Made by a program: the position numbers and the translations under genes. Shown here one piece after another: positions 11,911-21,725 of a stretch of 64,000 nucleotides of DNA. The notes beneath the pieces were generated by a model, which searched no databases, was not told the DNA's origin, and worked only from the letters and a program-made list of their open reading frames with translations. This stretch comes from Tetrapyrgos nigripes (Eukaryota > Basidiomycota > Agaricomycetes > Agaricales > Campanellaceae). The DNA is taken from the NCBI GenBank assembly GCA_013368315.1, contig JAACJM010000279.1, positions 1 to 64,000 of the forward strand, written 5' to 3'. Each line of letters starts with the position of its first letter. The stretch's first letter is position 1.

Positions 11911-12045
11911 TAGGGCTCCTAGTGGATCAGATGATCCGGCACCTATCCAATGATGAGGCCTCAGATTCGGATGGCAGATGGATGTCTGGAGGTGCACTAT
12001 CCGGCAGATACCATCTGTCCATCCGTAGTTCATCATTGGATGGTT
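11911..12045 (-). repeat. Truncated copy of MITE E inside the GH3 relic
   Basis: Begins TAGGGCTCCTAGTGGATC, the terminus seen at 19096, and its reverse complement follows the right end of that element (ATCCGAATCTGAGGCCTCAT). The other terminus is missing. It replaces the GH3 segment expected between MCSYS and GYMMSDWQ. Confidence 0.75.
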
Positions 12046-12385
12046 GAAGTATGTGAGAGGTTCAGAGGGTATATGATGTCGGATTGGCAAGCTACATTGA
12101 GTACATTTGGGAGTGTTGTGGGAGGGTTGGATGTGAGTCATCTTTGTCTTTGTTCTTTGTTCTTCATCTTAATTCTCTTTCTCCTCCTCTTTGTGGTCGT
12201 CTTCCTTGGTTTTACTCCCTTCTCTCCCTTCTCATATTCGTCTTCGTCGACCTGACACTAACTTTGTTGCTCACACAGATGACAATGCCCTGTGACATTA
12301 CATTTGACTCTGGAGACTCTTATTTCGGAGGGAATTTAACAGAGTATGTAAGGAATGGGACAATTCCAGAGGAGAGGGTAGATAT

Positions 12386-13035
12386 GGGTGAGTGTTTTTT
12401 TTTTTTGTTCTTCTTTAATGGCTTGGTTTTTTGGGGGGGTTTTTTGTTACTTGGTTTTTTTGGTGGGAGTTGGTTGTGTTTTCATTTTCGTTTCTCTCTT
12501 TATGCTTTCGGTTTTTTGGCTTCAGGACGGGCTGGAGGTATTGGGTGGTGTGGGTGTTTTGGTGTTTGGTGTTTGGGTGGTTTCGTTGGTTTCGCAACAT
12601 GGTGGAGGTGTTGGCAGACATAGAATGTTGGTTTCTGGCTTGCTGTCTTTTGGTTTTTCGTTCTGGCTTCTGGCTTCTGGCTTCTGGTTTCCATCTTTCA
12701 TTCTTGTTCTCATTATTGTTCACGGATTTCTCTTTCTTTTGGAGGTGGATGCATACGGGGTGGGGTAGGGAGATGGGTTTGGGGTGGACCTTGGATTTGG
12801 CGAATTGGGCTTAATTGAGGCTTATGGCTTTTTGGTTTTTGTTCTTGGTTTTCTCTTTCTTTTGTGGAGGTGGAGGTGGGTACAATATTGGGTATAGGGT
12901 ATTTGGTGCAATGCTGTCGTTGTCACCATATCTGGATATTGCGAGTTGGACCTTGGAGTTGAAGAGTTGGGCTTACGGCTTGTGGCTTTTTTCTGGGTTT
13001 CCAGTTTTGGTCTTGGTCTTGGTTCTCTTTCTCTT
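12386..13035 (+). repeat. Repeat F, copy 1: T/G-rich, fills a GH3 intron
   Basis: Starts at a splice donor (GTGAGTGTTT) and continues as T/G-rich sequence with direct TCTGGCTTCTGGCTTCTGG motifs. Matches 24042-24612 block by block (GTTGGACCTTGGAGTTG, TTTCTTTTGGAGGTGG). The many open frames here are by-products of the base bias. It enlarges a GH3 intron to about 1.06 kb, against about 55 nt for its siblings. Confidence 0.75.
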
Positions 13036-14243
13036 TTTTTTTTTCTTGTTTTAAAAAAAATTTTCCCCTGAGTTTATGAGGAGAAAGCAACAATGACAAG
13101 TAACAATGACGTTGGGGATGGCAGATAGGGACTGTCGCTGGTGCTGTCATCATCAGCTTGTCATCCCCACTAGGTGGTGGTCAACGTTGACGTATGACAT
13201 GGAGGAAGAGGAATTTTGGTTTATTCATGGAGTGTTGGGTTAGAGCACGTAAACTCTTTCTGTCTGTGGCTGTTTAGGCTGGGCTGCTGGACGACGTCAG
13301 GTGGGCAGTGTTTGGGTGTGATTCTCAGTTTCAACCTATGGGCTTGCTTTCATTTTTTCTCTTTTCACTTTTCGTCTTTTCGTTTTTCTTTTAAGCTTCT
13401 CATTTCCACGACAATCACTGACCAACTTCTTTCTTCTTTCAACAGCAGCCCATATCCTAGCAGCCTGGTACCTAGCTCACCAGGACTCCCCCTCCTACCC
13501 CACAACCAACTTCAATGCCTTCAACATCCCCGACGAAGCTACCAACGAGCGTGTCAATGTCCAAGCCGACCACTACGAAATTGTCCGTGAAATTGGTTGT
13601 GTGGAGATTGTTCTTCTTAAGAATGAGAAGCCTAAGCAAAAGTTCCCCCATACGAATATGCATTTGGGCAGACCTGCATTACCGTTGACAGGGAGGGAAA
13701 GAGTGGTGCTGGTTGCTGGCTTGGGGGGACCGAATATGTTTAGTGATCAGGGAGGGAATGAGGGGATTTTGGGGAAGTGGGTGAGTGGATTGTCTCTTTC
13801 TGTTTTTTCTCTTTCCATTGGAGCCAAAGGGGATTCCAATTACATTGGCTGGCGTTGGTGTTCGACATTGGCGTTGAGGACATGATTTCTATTGTTTTTG
13901 TTTCTCTTTTCTTCTCCTCAATGTACTTGACACTAACCCCCCCCTCTTTCCCCCTTCAGAACCGCCCAATTCCCCTACCTCATTTCCCCCTACGAAGCCC
14001 TCCAACACTGTGCCCTCTTCAACTGCTCCATCGGTACCCTCTTCGACTGGCAATTCGACGACTTCACTCCTAGTGCCCTCACTTCCCTATGTTCCCAAGC
14101 TGTTTGTAAAGATGCTGCTCTCGTCTTCATCAACTCTGATTCTGGGGAACAATACCTCAGTCCCGATGGAAATGAAGGAGATATGAAAAACCTAACAGCA
14201 TGGGATAATGGGCATACCCTCATCCAAACTGTCGCTTCCCGCT

Positions 14244-14362
14244 GACTTGACACAGATGACAATGCTTGGCGACATCACATTCGACTCTGGAAACTCTTAT
14301 TTTGGAGGGAATTTAACAGAGTATGTAAGGAATGGGATGATTCCAGAGGAGAGGGTAGATGA
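14244..14362 (+). repeat. Duplicated GH3 exon
   Basis: A second copy of the exon at 12276-12382, preceded by the end of an intron (ACAGATGACAATGC). It encodes ITFDSGNSYFGGNLTEYVRN again, fused directly behind the truncated GH3 C-terminal region. About 90% identical by eye to the first copy. Confidence 0.85.
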
Positions 14363-14880
14363 TCCAGTCCATAGTGTAGATATGCTGCACTGTATACTAC
14401 AGTAATGACTGATGTGCCTGTCTGCAGAACATGCAGTAATCACTTGTGAGGCAAGCACTCCAGAGTGCTGGATATTACTGGGACATTGCTGAATCTGCAT
14501 CCATCAGGATGCTTTCCAGCTACATCCAGTAATATATGCAGCATTGTTTGGTAAGCCTTCTCTCCATCCACAATTAGCTCACCAGCACCTCATGTTGATG
14601 CTCATCCTTAATCGGTGTTGATAAATACTTATGCAGAATGTCAGTCAGGATCTTGCAATCCAGGATTTAGCCCTCCAGTGGGATCCACCATGGAATCCTT
14701 TTGCCAAATAGAGATTTCCTTCTAATCCACTGGCAGCCATGTGCCGTGCTGCCACTTCCTCTATTTGGCTTCCTCATATGGCCATATTTTACACTTTTAT
14801 AAAAACCACGGTTCCATGACTATGATAGTATAAGGCTTACATATCCCCCATGGACCGTGACCTGCCCATCTCCAGCATGG
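14363..14880. other. Spacer between GH3 relic and Gypsy element
   Basis: No gene seen. The last five bases, CATGG at 14876-14880, are the TSD of the Gypsy element. Confidence 0.5.
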
Positions 14881-15051
14881 TGTAGATCACGTTTATGACA
14901 CGATCACATGTAGTGACAGTACTATTTATACCAGTAGTCACACTGTACCTTTTTTCTTATCTTTTTCTTTCATCTTCCAAATACAACGTGTTCTAGATTC
15001 TTGCCTCGTTCCTCCTCTCGCTTGGTGTTCCAGTCCGACAACTGGTTTCCA
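14881..15051 (+). repeat. 5' LTR of the Gypsy element (171 bp)
   Basis: TGTAGATCACGTTTATGACA start and ACTGGTTTCCA end. Contains TATTTATACC, a plausible core-promoter element, around 14930. Confidence 0.9.
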
Positions 15052-15360
15052 CTTTTTTTGAATCTTTCTGTGCGTCTAGCTGTGAGGCGACATGCACATC
15101 GTGGATAAGGAATTCTGTGAGTCTTCCCATCATCAGTCTTCCATTGATAGGAACCTTCCGTCTTTTACACTGCAAATAGTGTTCTCGCCCTTGTGTATTG
15201 TCTTCCAACAATGTGTAAACATGATTGTTTTCTCGTCTCCTGCCTTGTACTTGTTGCCTGTCTCGTCTTGTCCAGCTCTTATGATTGCCTTGAGCAATTT
15301 TCCTGACTGCCTCGTCTTGTCTTGTCTTGTCTCCGTAACTGCTCAATCTCGCTTAACGTT

Positions 15361-17052
15361 ATGATGTCTAACATCAATGTCTCGTTTGTTTCCAGACCTC
15401 GACGGAGTAAAAATGCCAACACCACTGGGGCGGAAGCTGCTGAACCTGTCGACACCACCGAAGCTCCTGTTGCTACTCCCATTGCCAGATCCTCTTCCAC
15501 CGCTGATCTAGCTCAGACCATCGACGAAGAACAGACTGTCAATGAAGAGCTCACACCCGCCTCGGAACTCACACCACTGCCTAGTGACCTGTCTCAAGAG
15601 TTGGTCCATTCTCGTAACGAATCCACCTCTTCATCTGCCCCTTCCACTTCCAATTTGTCTGCTGAGTCAAGTCTGTCTCCCATGTCCAATTCGAACACAT
15701 CAATGGCCCTGCCTAACACTGCCTGGTCCCCTGGCAGCCCAGGTAAACCACCTAAGGTCCACGATAAATGGCTTACAGCACAGCAATATGCCAACATACA
15801 GACATGCATGTTGCGTTACCTGGGGAGCAGGAAGATGCCCCTGGCCAACTTCGAAACCAAGGAGGCCCGTGACCTTTTTGCGGAATGCTTCCAGAACCCC
15901 GCGAGCATGAACTTCTCAGTCAAAAGAGAGGAACTCCACACTGGTTCCTCCGTGGATTTCAAAAACGTGTTGCTGCGTCACGTCTTGGGCGAGGATTGGG
16001 AGGAAGACATCAAATCCCTCATCCTATATGCGGATCTATCCAAATTCGAGGATGCAGACTTCAGCGTCATGCACAACACGCTCGTCACATACAGTAATCT
16101 CTTGAAGGGTACATCCAAACATGTTGAGGATAGTCAGTTCCAGAGTGTGTTACGCAGTGCACTAGGAAAGGGCTTGCAGGAATACCTGAAGAAGAACAAG
16201 GTCTTGGACATGCTAGATCTGAAGACATGGGTCAAGACAGTCAAGACACTAGATGCAGAATATCACAGATATGTTCGTCCAGAGCAGGACCGGCTTTATC
16301 GAATTGAGAAGGCTCTAAAGTCAGGTTCAGGCTCCACCACTTCCTGTGCAAACAACGTCTCCTCAGCCCCCCCTGCCAGTGTCTCCTCATTGTCTCAAGA
16401 TCAGTGCCGCATGCCTTGTGCAGTTGCAGCTGCACTTGCATCTTCCTCAGCATTGTTTCCTACCAACAGGGCACCATACATGTCTGAAGTCTGTGCATAT
16501 CCTGGCCAGATGCAGCTGTATCATGAAGGACACCTCTGCTTCAAGTGCAGAGTGGTGAATGCAGACCATAAGGCTTCAGAGTGTCCACATGGTGTGGTCA
16601 CTCTGGCTCTCACTGTGCCTAACAGGCCATTGACAAAGGACGACATCAAATATGCTAACAAAATATGGAAGAAGTACAAGGCACAAGTTTCCCTCAACAC
16701 GCTACTGAAGAGGACTCCAGCTCTGGTTGCAGCCACAGCTCCCTGTACCAGCTCCAATTCAGTTGTGGATGACATTGACACCTTCCTAGAACGGGTGGAG
16801 AGAGGTGCAAATCCTGTCTCTGCGGTATTCCCGAATGCCCATTTGATGTCCAATGCAGACCTATACTCCAATTCTCACAGCCACCGTCGCTCCGCCTTGT
16901 GGTCTCCCATGCATGTCCCAGGTCGTCAAAACTGCCGTTCATCAACATATGATGACTACAACATCTCTCCTTCTCCAGACGCTACAGTCCATCACCTTCA
17001 TGTCATTGTCACAGCCCTTCCTCTGAATGTGCCTCACCTGTGGCTGCCCTGA
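15361..17052 (+). CDS. gag: Gypsy gag polyprotein
   Basis: Structural protein of the retrotransposon particle. I take the ATG at 15361 because upstream codons lie in CTTGT-repeat leader sequence. Ser/Thr/Pro-rich N-terminus, a helical Gag core around residues 130-310, then a zinc-knuckle-like motif CFKCRVVNADHKASEC (C-x2-C-x6-H-x4-C, wider than the canonical CX2CX4HX4C). The frame is open for about 560 codons and overlaps the protease frame in the -1 register, consistent with ribosomal frameshifting. Gag is the only intact reading frame of the element. Confidence 0.85.
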   Translation: MMSNINVSFVSRPRRSKNANTTGAEAAEPVDTTEAPVATPIARSSSTADLAQTIDEEQTVNEELTPASELTPLPSDLSQELVHSRNESTSSSAPSTSNLSAESSLSPMSNSNTSMALPNTAWSPGSPGKPPKVHDKWLTAQQYANIQTCMLRYLGSRKMPLANFETKEARDLFAECFQNPASMNFSVKREELHTGSSVDFKNVLLRHVLGEDWEEDIKSLILYADLSKFEDADFSVMHNTLVTYSNLLKGTSKHVEDSQFQSVLRSALGKGLQEYLKKNKVLDMLDLKTWVKTVKTLDAEYHRYVRPEQDRLYRIEKALKSGSGSTTSCANNVSSAPPASVSSLSQDQCRMPCAVAAALASSSALFPTNRAPYMSEVCAYPGQMQLYHEGHLCFKCRVVNADHKASECPHGVVTLALTVPNRPLTKDDIKYANKIWKKYKAQVSLNTLLKRTPALVAATAPCTSSNSVVDDIDTFLERVERGANPVSAVFPNAHLMSNADLYSNSHSHRRSALWSPMHVPGRQNCRSSTYDDYNISPSPDATVHHLHVIVTALPLNVPHLWLP

Positions 17053-20000
17053 ACAACGCCATAGAAAATGAAGATGAGGAGTGGCTGACAGCTGATGGTG
17101 CCAAGACTCCTGAAGTTAATGGGCCTGGACCTGACATGCAGCACACTGTGGTAAGTGATGCCCCTCTATGTCTGCCTCATTTGAACTTGCGTGCTCTGCT
17201 TGATGGGCCTGCCATTTCTTCCCCAATCCATGTCTCCTTGCTCCTTGATTCTGGCTCACATATTGTCTTAATCAGGGATGATCTCGTCACCCAACTTGGT
17301 CTGCAGTGATTCAAGTTGCCTCATCCTGAGGTCATTGGTGTTGCAACGACTGATTCTTCTTCGCCTGGAAGTACAACCACTTTGCATGAATTTGTTAAGA
17401 TATGCGCTTCGGACCATTCTAATACTTGGACTTCTCAAACAGTCTGAGCTATCGTTTCCCCGTCTCTATGTTCCCCGATGATTCTCGGCATTCTGTTTCT
17501 TTCACATAATAACCTGGCGCTGGACTGCGAGACGCACACCTGTATAGATAAAAAGTCTGGCATTGATATCTTGGACGCAAAGGAGTCTGCAGAGAGACTT
17601 GCTTTGACGTGTCGTGTACCTGATAAGCGTAGCCCAAAACAGAAGAGAGTGGACTATTGTAAATTACATTTAGCAGTCATTGATGAATTGAAAGTGTTCC
17701 ATCGTCATAACCCTAGGCTCCGGGCATCTGACTGTGTACACCCCGTGGACATAGCTGCCACAGTGAAATCGAGACTGGAAGAGATGGAGTTGGCTGCAGA
17801 TTTGCAGGCCTGTTCAGACAAGTTGAAGAAAAAATATGCTTCAGTCTTTGAGAAGATTCCTCACATATCGGAGTTGCCTACAGATATATTGTGTTCTGTT
17901 AAACTGAAAGATGTTAACAAGACCTTCCAAGCCCATGCTTATTCCTCACCACGCAAATACAAAGAGGCATGGTCTACACTGATCCAGGGCCATCTCGAGT
18001 CAGGTCAGATCAGACCTTCGTCTTTGGCTACCACCTCGCCAGCATTTCTGATTCCAAAGGCAGACCCAATGCCCTCCCTTGCTGGGTCAATGACTACCAA
18101 GTGCTGAACGCAAATACTGTGCCCAATCACCATCCCTTACCCCATATCAAGGATATATTGGCAGACTGTGTGAAAGGTAAAATCTGGGGGAAGATGGATA
18201 TGACGGACTCATTTTTCCGAACTCAGTTAGATGAGGTGTTGATTGCCCTGACAGCTGTCAACACGCCATTGGGCCTGTTCGAATGGGTCGTCATGCCCAT
18301 GGGAATCCGGAACGCACCAGCGATTCACCAGTGTTGGGTGGCCACTGCACTTCAAGAATACATTGGAAAATTTTGTCATGTATACCTGGATGATATTATA
18401 ATATGGTCCAAGGATGAGGATGAGCATGCCAGGCATGTCGAGCTGATCCTTGAAGCACTGAAGCGCAATAAATTATATTGCAACCCCAAGAAATGCAAGT
18501 TCTTTCAGATCGAGATTGACTTCTTGGGCCACCATATTTCCTGACGTGGCATTGAGGCTCAGAGTAAGAAGTGCAATGCTATGCTGCACCTTCCTAGGCC
18601 GCATTCTGCAGCTGCTGTACATAGATTCCTTGGGGTGGTGAGGTTCATGGCCGGATACCTACACAACCTGGCAGAATACACACATGTCTTGACCCCCCTA
18701 ACAAAGAAGGAGTGCAACAAAGTCTTTCCTGAATGGACCAGCGACCATGAAAAGGCGTTCATTCACATCAAAAAACTTGTGGTAGAACGTGCTGCCTTGA
18801 CAACAATTGACCATGCTAACCCTGGTGATAACAAGATTTTCCTGGTTTGCGATGCTAGTAATTGGCGTACAGGTGCGATTTTAGCGTGGGGCCGAGATTT
18901 AAAGTCTGCCAAACCAGTGGCGTTTGATTCAGCACAGTTGTCTGGTGCAGAGTTAAATTACCCAGTCCATGAGAAGGAATTACTGGCTATTATACGCGCA
19001 CTAAAGAAGTGGCAGGCGGATTGCTTAGGGATGAAGATCTTTGTGCTCACAGATCACAAAACCTTGACAAATTTCCAGGGTCAGAAGGATTTGAGTAGGG
19101 CTCCTAGTGGATCGGATGCTGTTCAGATGTGGATGCATCCACTCGGATGAGTTGCTCGAACATGCCAATCTGCATTGGCGGATGGCATCTGTCGGATGAC
19201 CCGATCATCCGCGGATGGGTGGCTGATATACTAATGAGTGTAGAAAAATGTTCAGAAGGTATTTTTTAAAATTGTAAACTACATCTAAGTACATGTAGAG
19301 TGCAATACATGAAAATTTATCAAATTACTCACTATTGACACACTCTTATTATGACAAGAATGGCTCTGGCCACTTTGTCAATATTTTCCCCACGTACTCG
19401 CAACTTCGAGCAAAGCAATCAAGATGTTCAACATGTCAAAAAGACCTTTCTGTCAATTTTACGTGAGTTTTGTAGCTATACAGTACCTCAGAAAAGCCCG
19501 AGACTGAACCAAATTGGGCAAGTACGACACATTCTCATGTACTTCATCCATCCGACAATCATCTACAGATGGGCAGATGGTATCCGTCAGATGGGAGCAT
19601 CTCCAGAGGCCCATCCGCCATCCGAATCTGAGGCCTCATCGGCGGATAGGCGCCAGATCATCCAATCCGCTAGCAGCCCTAGATTTGAGCACACGTCAAA
19701 TCCGATGGCAAGAGTTCTTGAGCCAATATGACTTGGACATTGCATACTTGCCTGGGGATGAGCACACTGGGGCAGATGCGTTATCCTGAATTCCCCCATA
19801 TGCTCTGCCTGGTGAAGCCAAGGAGAAGATCCTGATGCGCGTATTCGAGTTCTGGAAAAACGCTTCCACCGCTGCACCAGTCATGTTGATATTGGCAGAC
19901 AAAGAATATCTTGAAAAGATCAAAGCGGGGTATCAAGATGATGATTTCATAAGGAAGCTCGAGAAGCTACCAGCGCTGCCCCCAGGGATTGAAAAACGTG

Positions 20001-21415
20001 GTAGACTGTGGTTTGTAGCAAACCGTCTAGTTATTACTGCCAGTGGTGACTTGAGGGAGACTTTGTATCGGCTGGTGCATGATAGCACAGGCCATTTTTG
20101 GGGGTGATAAATGCTACGTGTTCCTGCGAGATTCCTTCTACTGGCCTAATATGTGGAAGAACTTAATCAGGTCTTATGTACCTTCTTGCGCAGAGTGCCA
20201 ACGAAATAAAGGACCGACCGCAAAGACACTGAAAGGGCTGCTACATCCATTACCCATTCCTGATGGTCGCCTCAAAAGCGTAGCCTTAGACTTTATTGGT
20301 CCTCTGCCAGAGGACGAAGGATACAACTGCATCTTGTCGATGACTGACAGGTTGGGTGCAGACTTGAGGATTGCACCTACTAGGACAGCTTCCACAGCAG
20401 AGGATTGCGCACTAGTTTTCTTCAACAAATGGTATTGTGAAAACGGGTTGCCTAGCGAGTTGGTATCAGATCGCGATAAATTGTTCATGTCAAAATTCTG
20501 GAGAGCCTTCACTGCCCTGACAGGTGTTAAGTTAAAAATGTCCTCAGCATTCCACCCAGAGACTGACGGTTCCTCAGAACGCTCGAATAAGACGATCAAC
20601 CAGTCCCTACGATATTACGTGTCTCGTCAACAAAGGGCTGGGTCAAGGCCCTACCCAAGGTCAGGTTTGATATAATGAACTCGGAAAATTCGAGCACAGG
20701 AATGTCCATGTTTCAGCTCAAGACTGAGAGGTCTCCCCGTGTCCTGCCTCAGCTTGTCCCCACAGAGTCAGCAGGTGGTATTGATCCTACAGAAGTCAAG
20801 AATGCGCGTGAATTTTTGAGTCGGATGGCTGATATTGAGCAAGACGCTCAGGACACATTATTTGCAGCTAAAGTAACACAGGCCACGCAAGCAGATAAGC
20901 ATCGGGGCTTGCCTCCCATCTTTAAAGAAGGGGATATGGTCTTGTTATCAACGGCTAATCGGCGTCGTCAGTACACTCAGAACGGCCAGCATCATGTGCC
21001 GAAGTTTTTTCCGATATTTGACGGTCCTTACAAAGTGATCCGTGCTCATCCAGAAACAGACTCGTATAGATTGGACTTGCACAATATGCCGACTGTCTTT
21101 CCTACATTTTACATTTCTCAGTTGAAGCTGTACAAGCCAAACGACGATCTAGAATTCCCTGGTTGTGCTCGCGATCCACTGCCAGAACCGGTGATGGTGA
21201 ATGGTAGGCCTGAACATTTTATTGACCACATTGTTGACTCCCGTCGACGGGGACATGGTTGGCAGTTCTTGGTCCAATGGGTTGGTGAAGGTCCCGAAGG
21301 TGATCAATGGGTCCCATTCTCTGAAATCCGCGATTGCACATGCGTGGATGAATGGGCTGGACAAGGTGGCGCAGGCCCAGAAGAAATGTTCTTAGACTCG
21401 ACGACTAAGAATTGA
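17040..21415 (+). pseudogene. pol: Gypsy pol: protease, RT, RNase H, integrase, chromodomain (broken)
   Basis: Protease motif LLLDSGSHIVLI near 17240; RT with KMDMTDSFFRTQ and VYLDDIIIWSKD (YLDD active site, 18190-18415); RNase H with LVCDASNWRTGAIL (18840) and the catalytic-like DHKTL; after the MITE, LPGDEHTGADALS; integrase with HHCC-like zinc region, LDFIGPLPEDE and SDRDKLFMSKFW; C-terminal chromodomain HFIDHIVDSRRRGHGWQFLV (21210-21360). In-frame TGA at 17307, 17445, 18542 and 19787, each where Arg CGA is plausible. Frameshifts near 18068, 20097 and 20635. Inactive. Confidence 0.92.
19096..19681 (+). mobile_element. MITE E: hAT-like non-autonomous element, 586 bp
   Basis: Termini TAGGGCTCCTAGTGGATC and its imperfect inverted partner ending AGCAGCCCTA (about 20 of 23 positions match). 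Perfect 8-bp TSD GATTTGAG at 19088-19095 and 19682-19689. It lies in the RNase H region of the Gypsy pol; removing it with one TSD rejoins QKDLS to TRQIRWQEF in frame. Insert plus TSD is 594 bp, a multiple of three. Subterminal CGGATG/CATCCG words are frequent in both orientations. No coding capacity. Confidence 0.92.
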
Positions 21416-21543
21416 AGTTGTAATTTTTTTCAGCTCCCTCTTACATCAACATCAATCCGTTTTAAAATTATGTGTCTAACCCTCAATTACTTACTTATTA
21501 TCTTTGTCCTGCAGTAGATTATATTCTGTTTCGAAATGGAGAG

Positions 21544-21720
21544 TGTAAACGTAGATCACGTTTACGACACAATCACATGTGGTGACAGTACTATTTATAC
21601 CAGTAGTCACACTGTACCTTTTTTCTTATCTTTTTCTTTCATCTTCCAAATACGACATGTTCTAGATTCTTGCCTCGTTCCTCCTCTCGCTTAGTGTTCC
21701 AGTCCGACGACTGGTTTCCA
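21544..21720 (+). repeat. 3' LTR of the Gypsy element (177 bp)
   Basis: Preceded by a purine-rich tract (AAATGGAGAG) that serves as the polypurine tract. Ends ACTGGTTTCCA followed by the TSD CATGG. Confidence 0.9.
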
Positions 21721-21725
21721 CATGG

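Larger units (their letters stand above)
10679..14241 (+). pseudogene. GH3 beta-glucosidase relic, interrupted and rearranged
   Basis: Glycoside hydrolase family 3 enzymes release glucose from cello-oligosaccharides. Recognisable pieces in order: VNITTGVGWQNGLCVGNI and GFCLEDSPLGVRFADYVT (to 10887); after a solo LTR, the frame resumes at 11378 (LAMGREH); [13 protein letters not shown] and ITACAKHF (11550-11684); EQEHKQTTTSFF to MCSYS (11739-11870); then a MITE fragment; GYMMSDWQATLS with the expected nucleophile Asp (12072-12132); TFDSGDSYFGGNLTEYVRNG (12276-12382); LAAWYLAHQDSPSYP (13446 on) through the C-terminal sandwich (DSGEQYLSPDGNEGDMKNL) to 14241. No signal peptide, a conserved block after GREH is missing, and the fibronectin-like C-terminus is absent. 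Introns are about 55 nt except one of about 1.06 kb filled by repeat F. Certainly non-functional as it stands. Confidence 0.9.
14881..21720 (+). mobile_element. Ty3/Gypsy chromovirus retrotransposon, complete but decayed
   Basis: 6,840 bp flanked by CATGG at 14876-14880 and 21721-21725. LTRs are short: 14881-15051 and 21544-21720, both TG...CA. They are nearly identical except for six bases (TAAACG after the leading TG) present only in the 3' copy and scattered substitutions. Order gag, protease, RT, RNase H, integrase, chromodomain identifies a chromovirus. The polyprotein is interrupted by four in-frame TGA codons, at least three frameshifts and a MITE at 19096-19681, so it cannot move by itself. 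Confidence 0.95.

Noticed and set aside
12084..12814. Several overlapping 100-180-aa hydrophobic or Gln/Arg-rich open frames
   Set aside because: Produced by the T/G-rich repeat F inside a GH3 intron; frames on both strands are open only through base bias.
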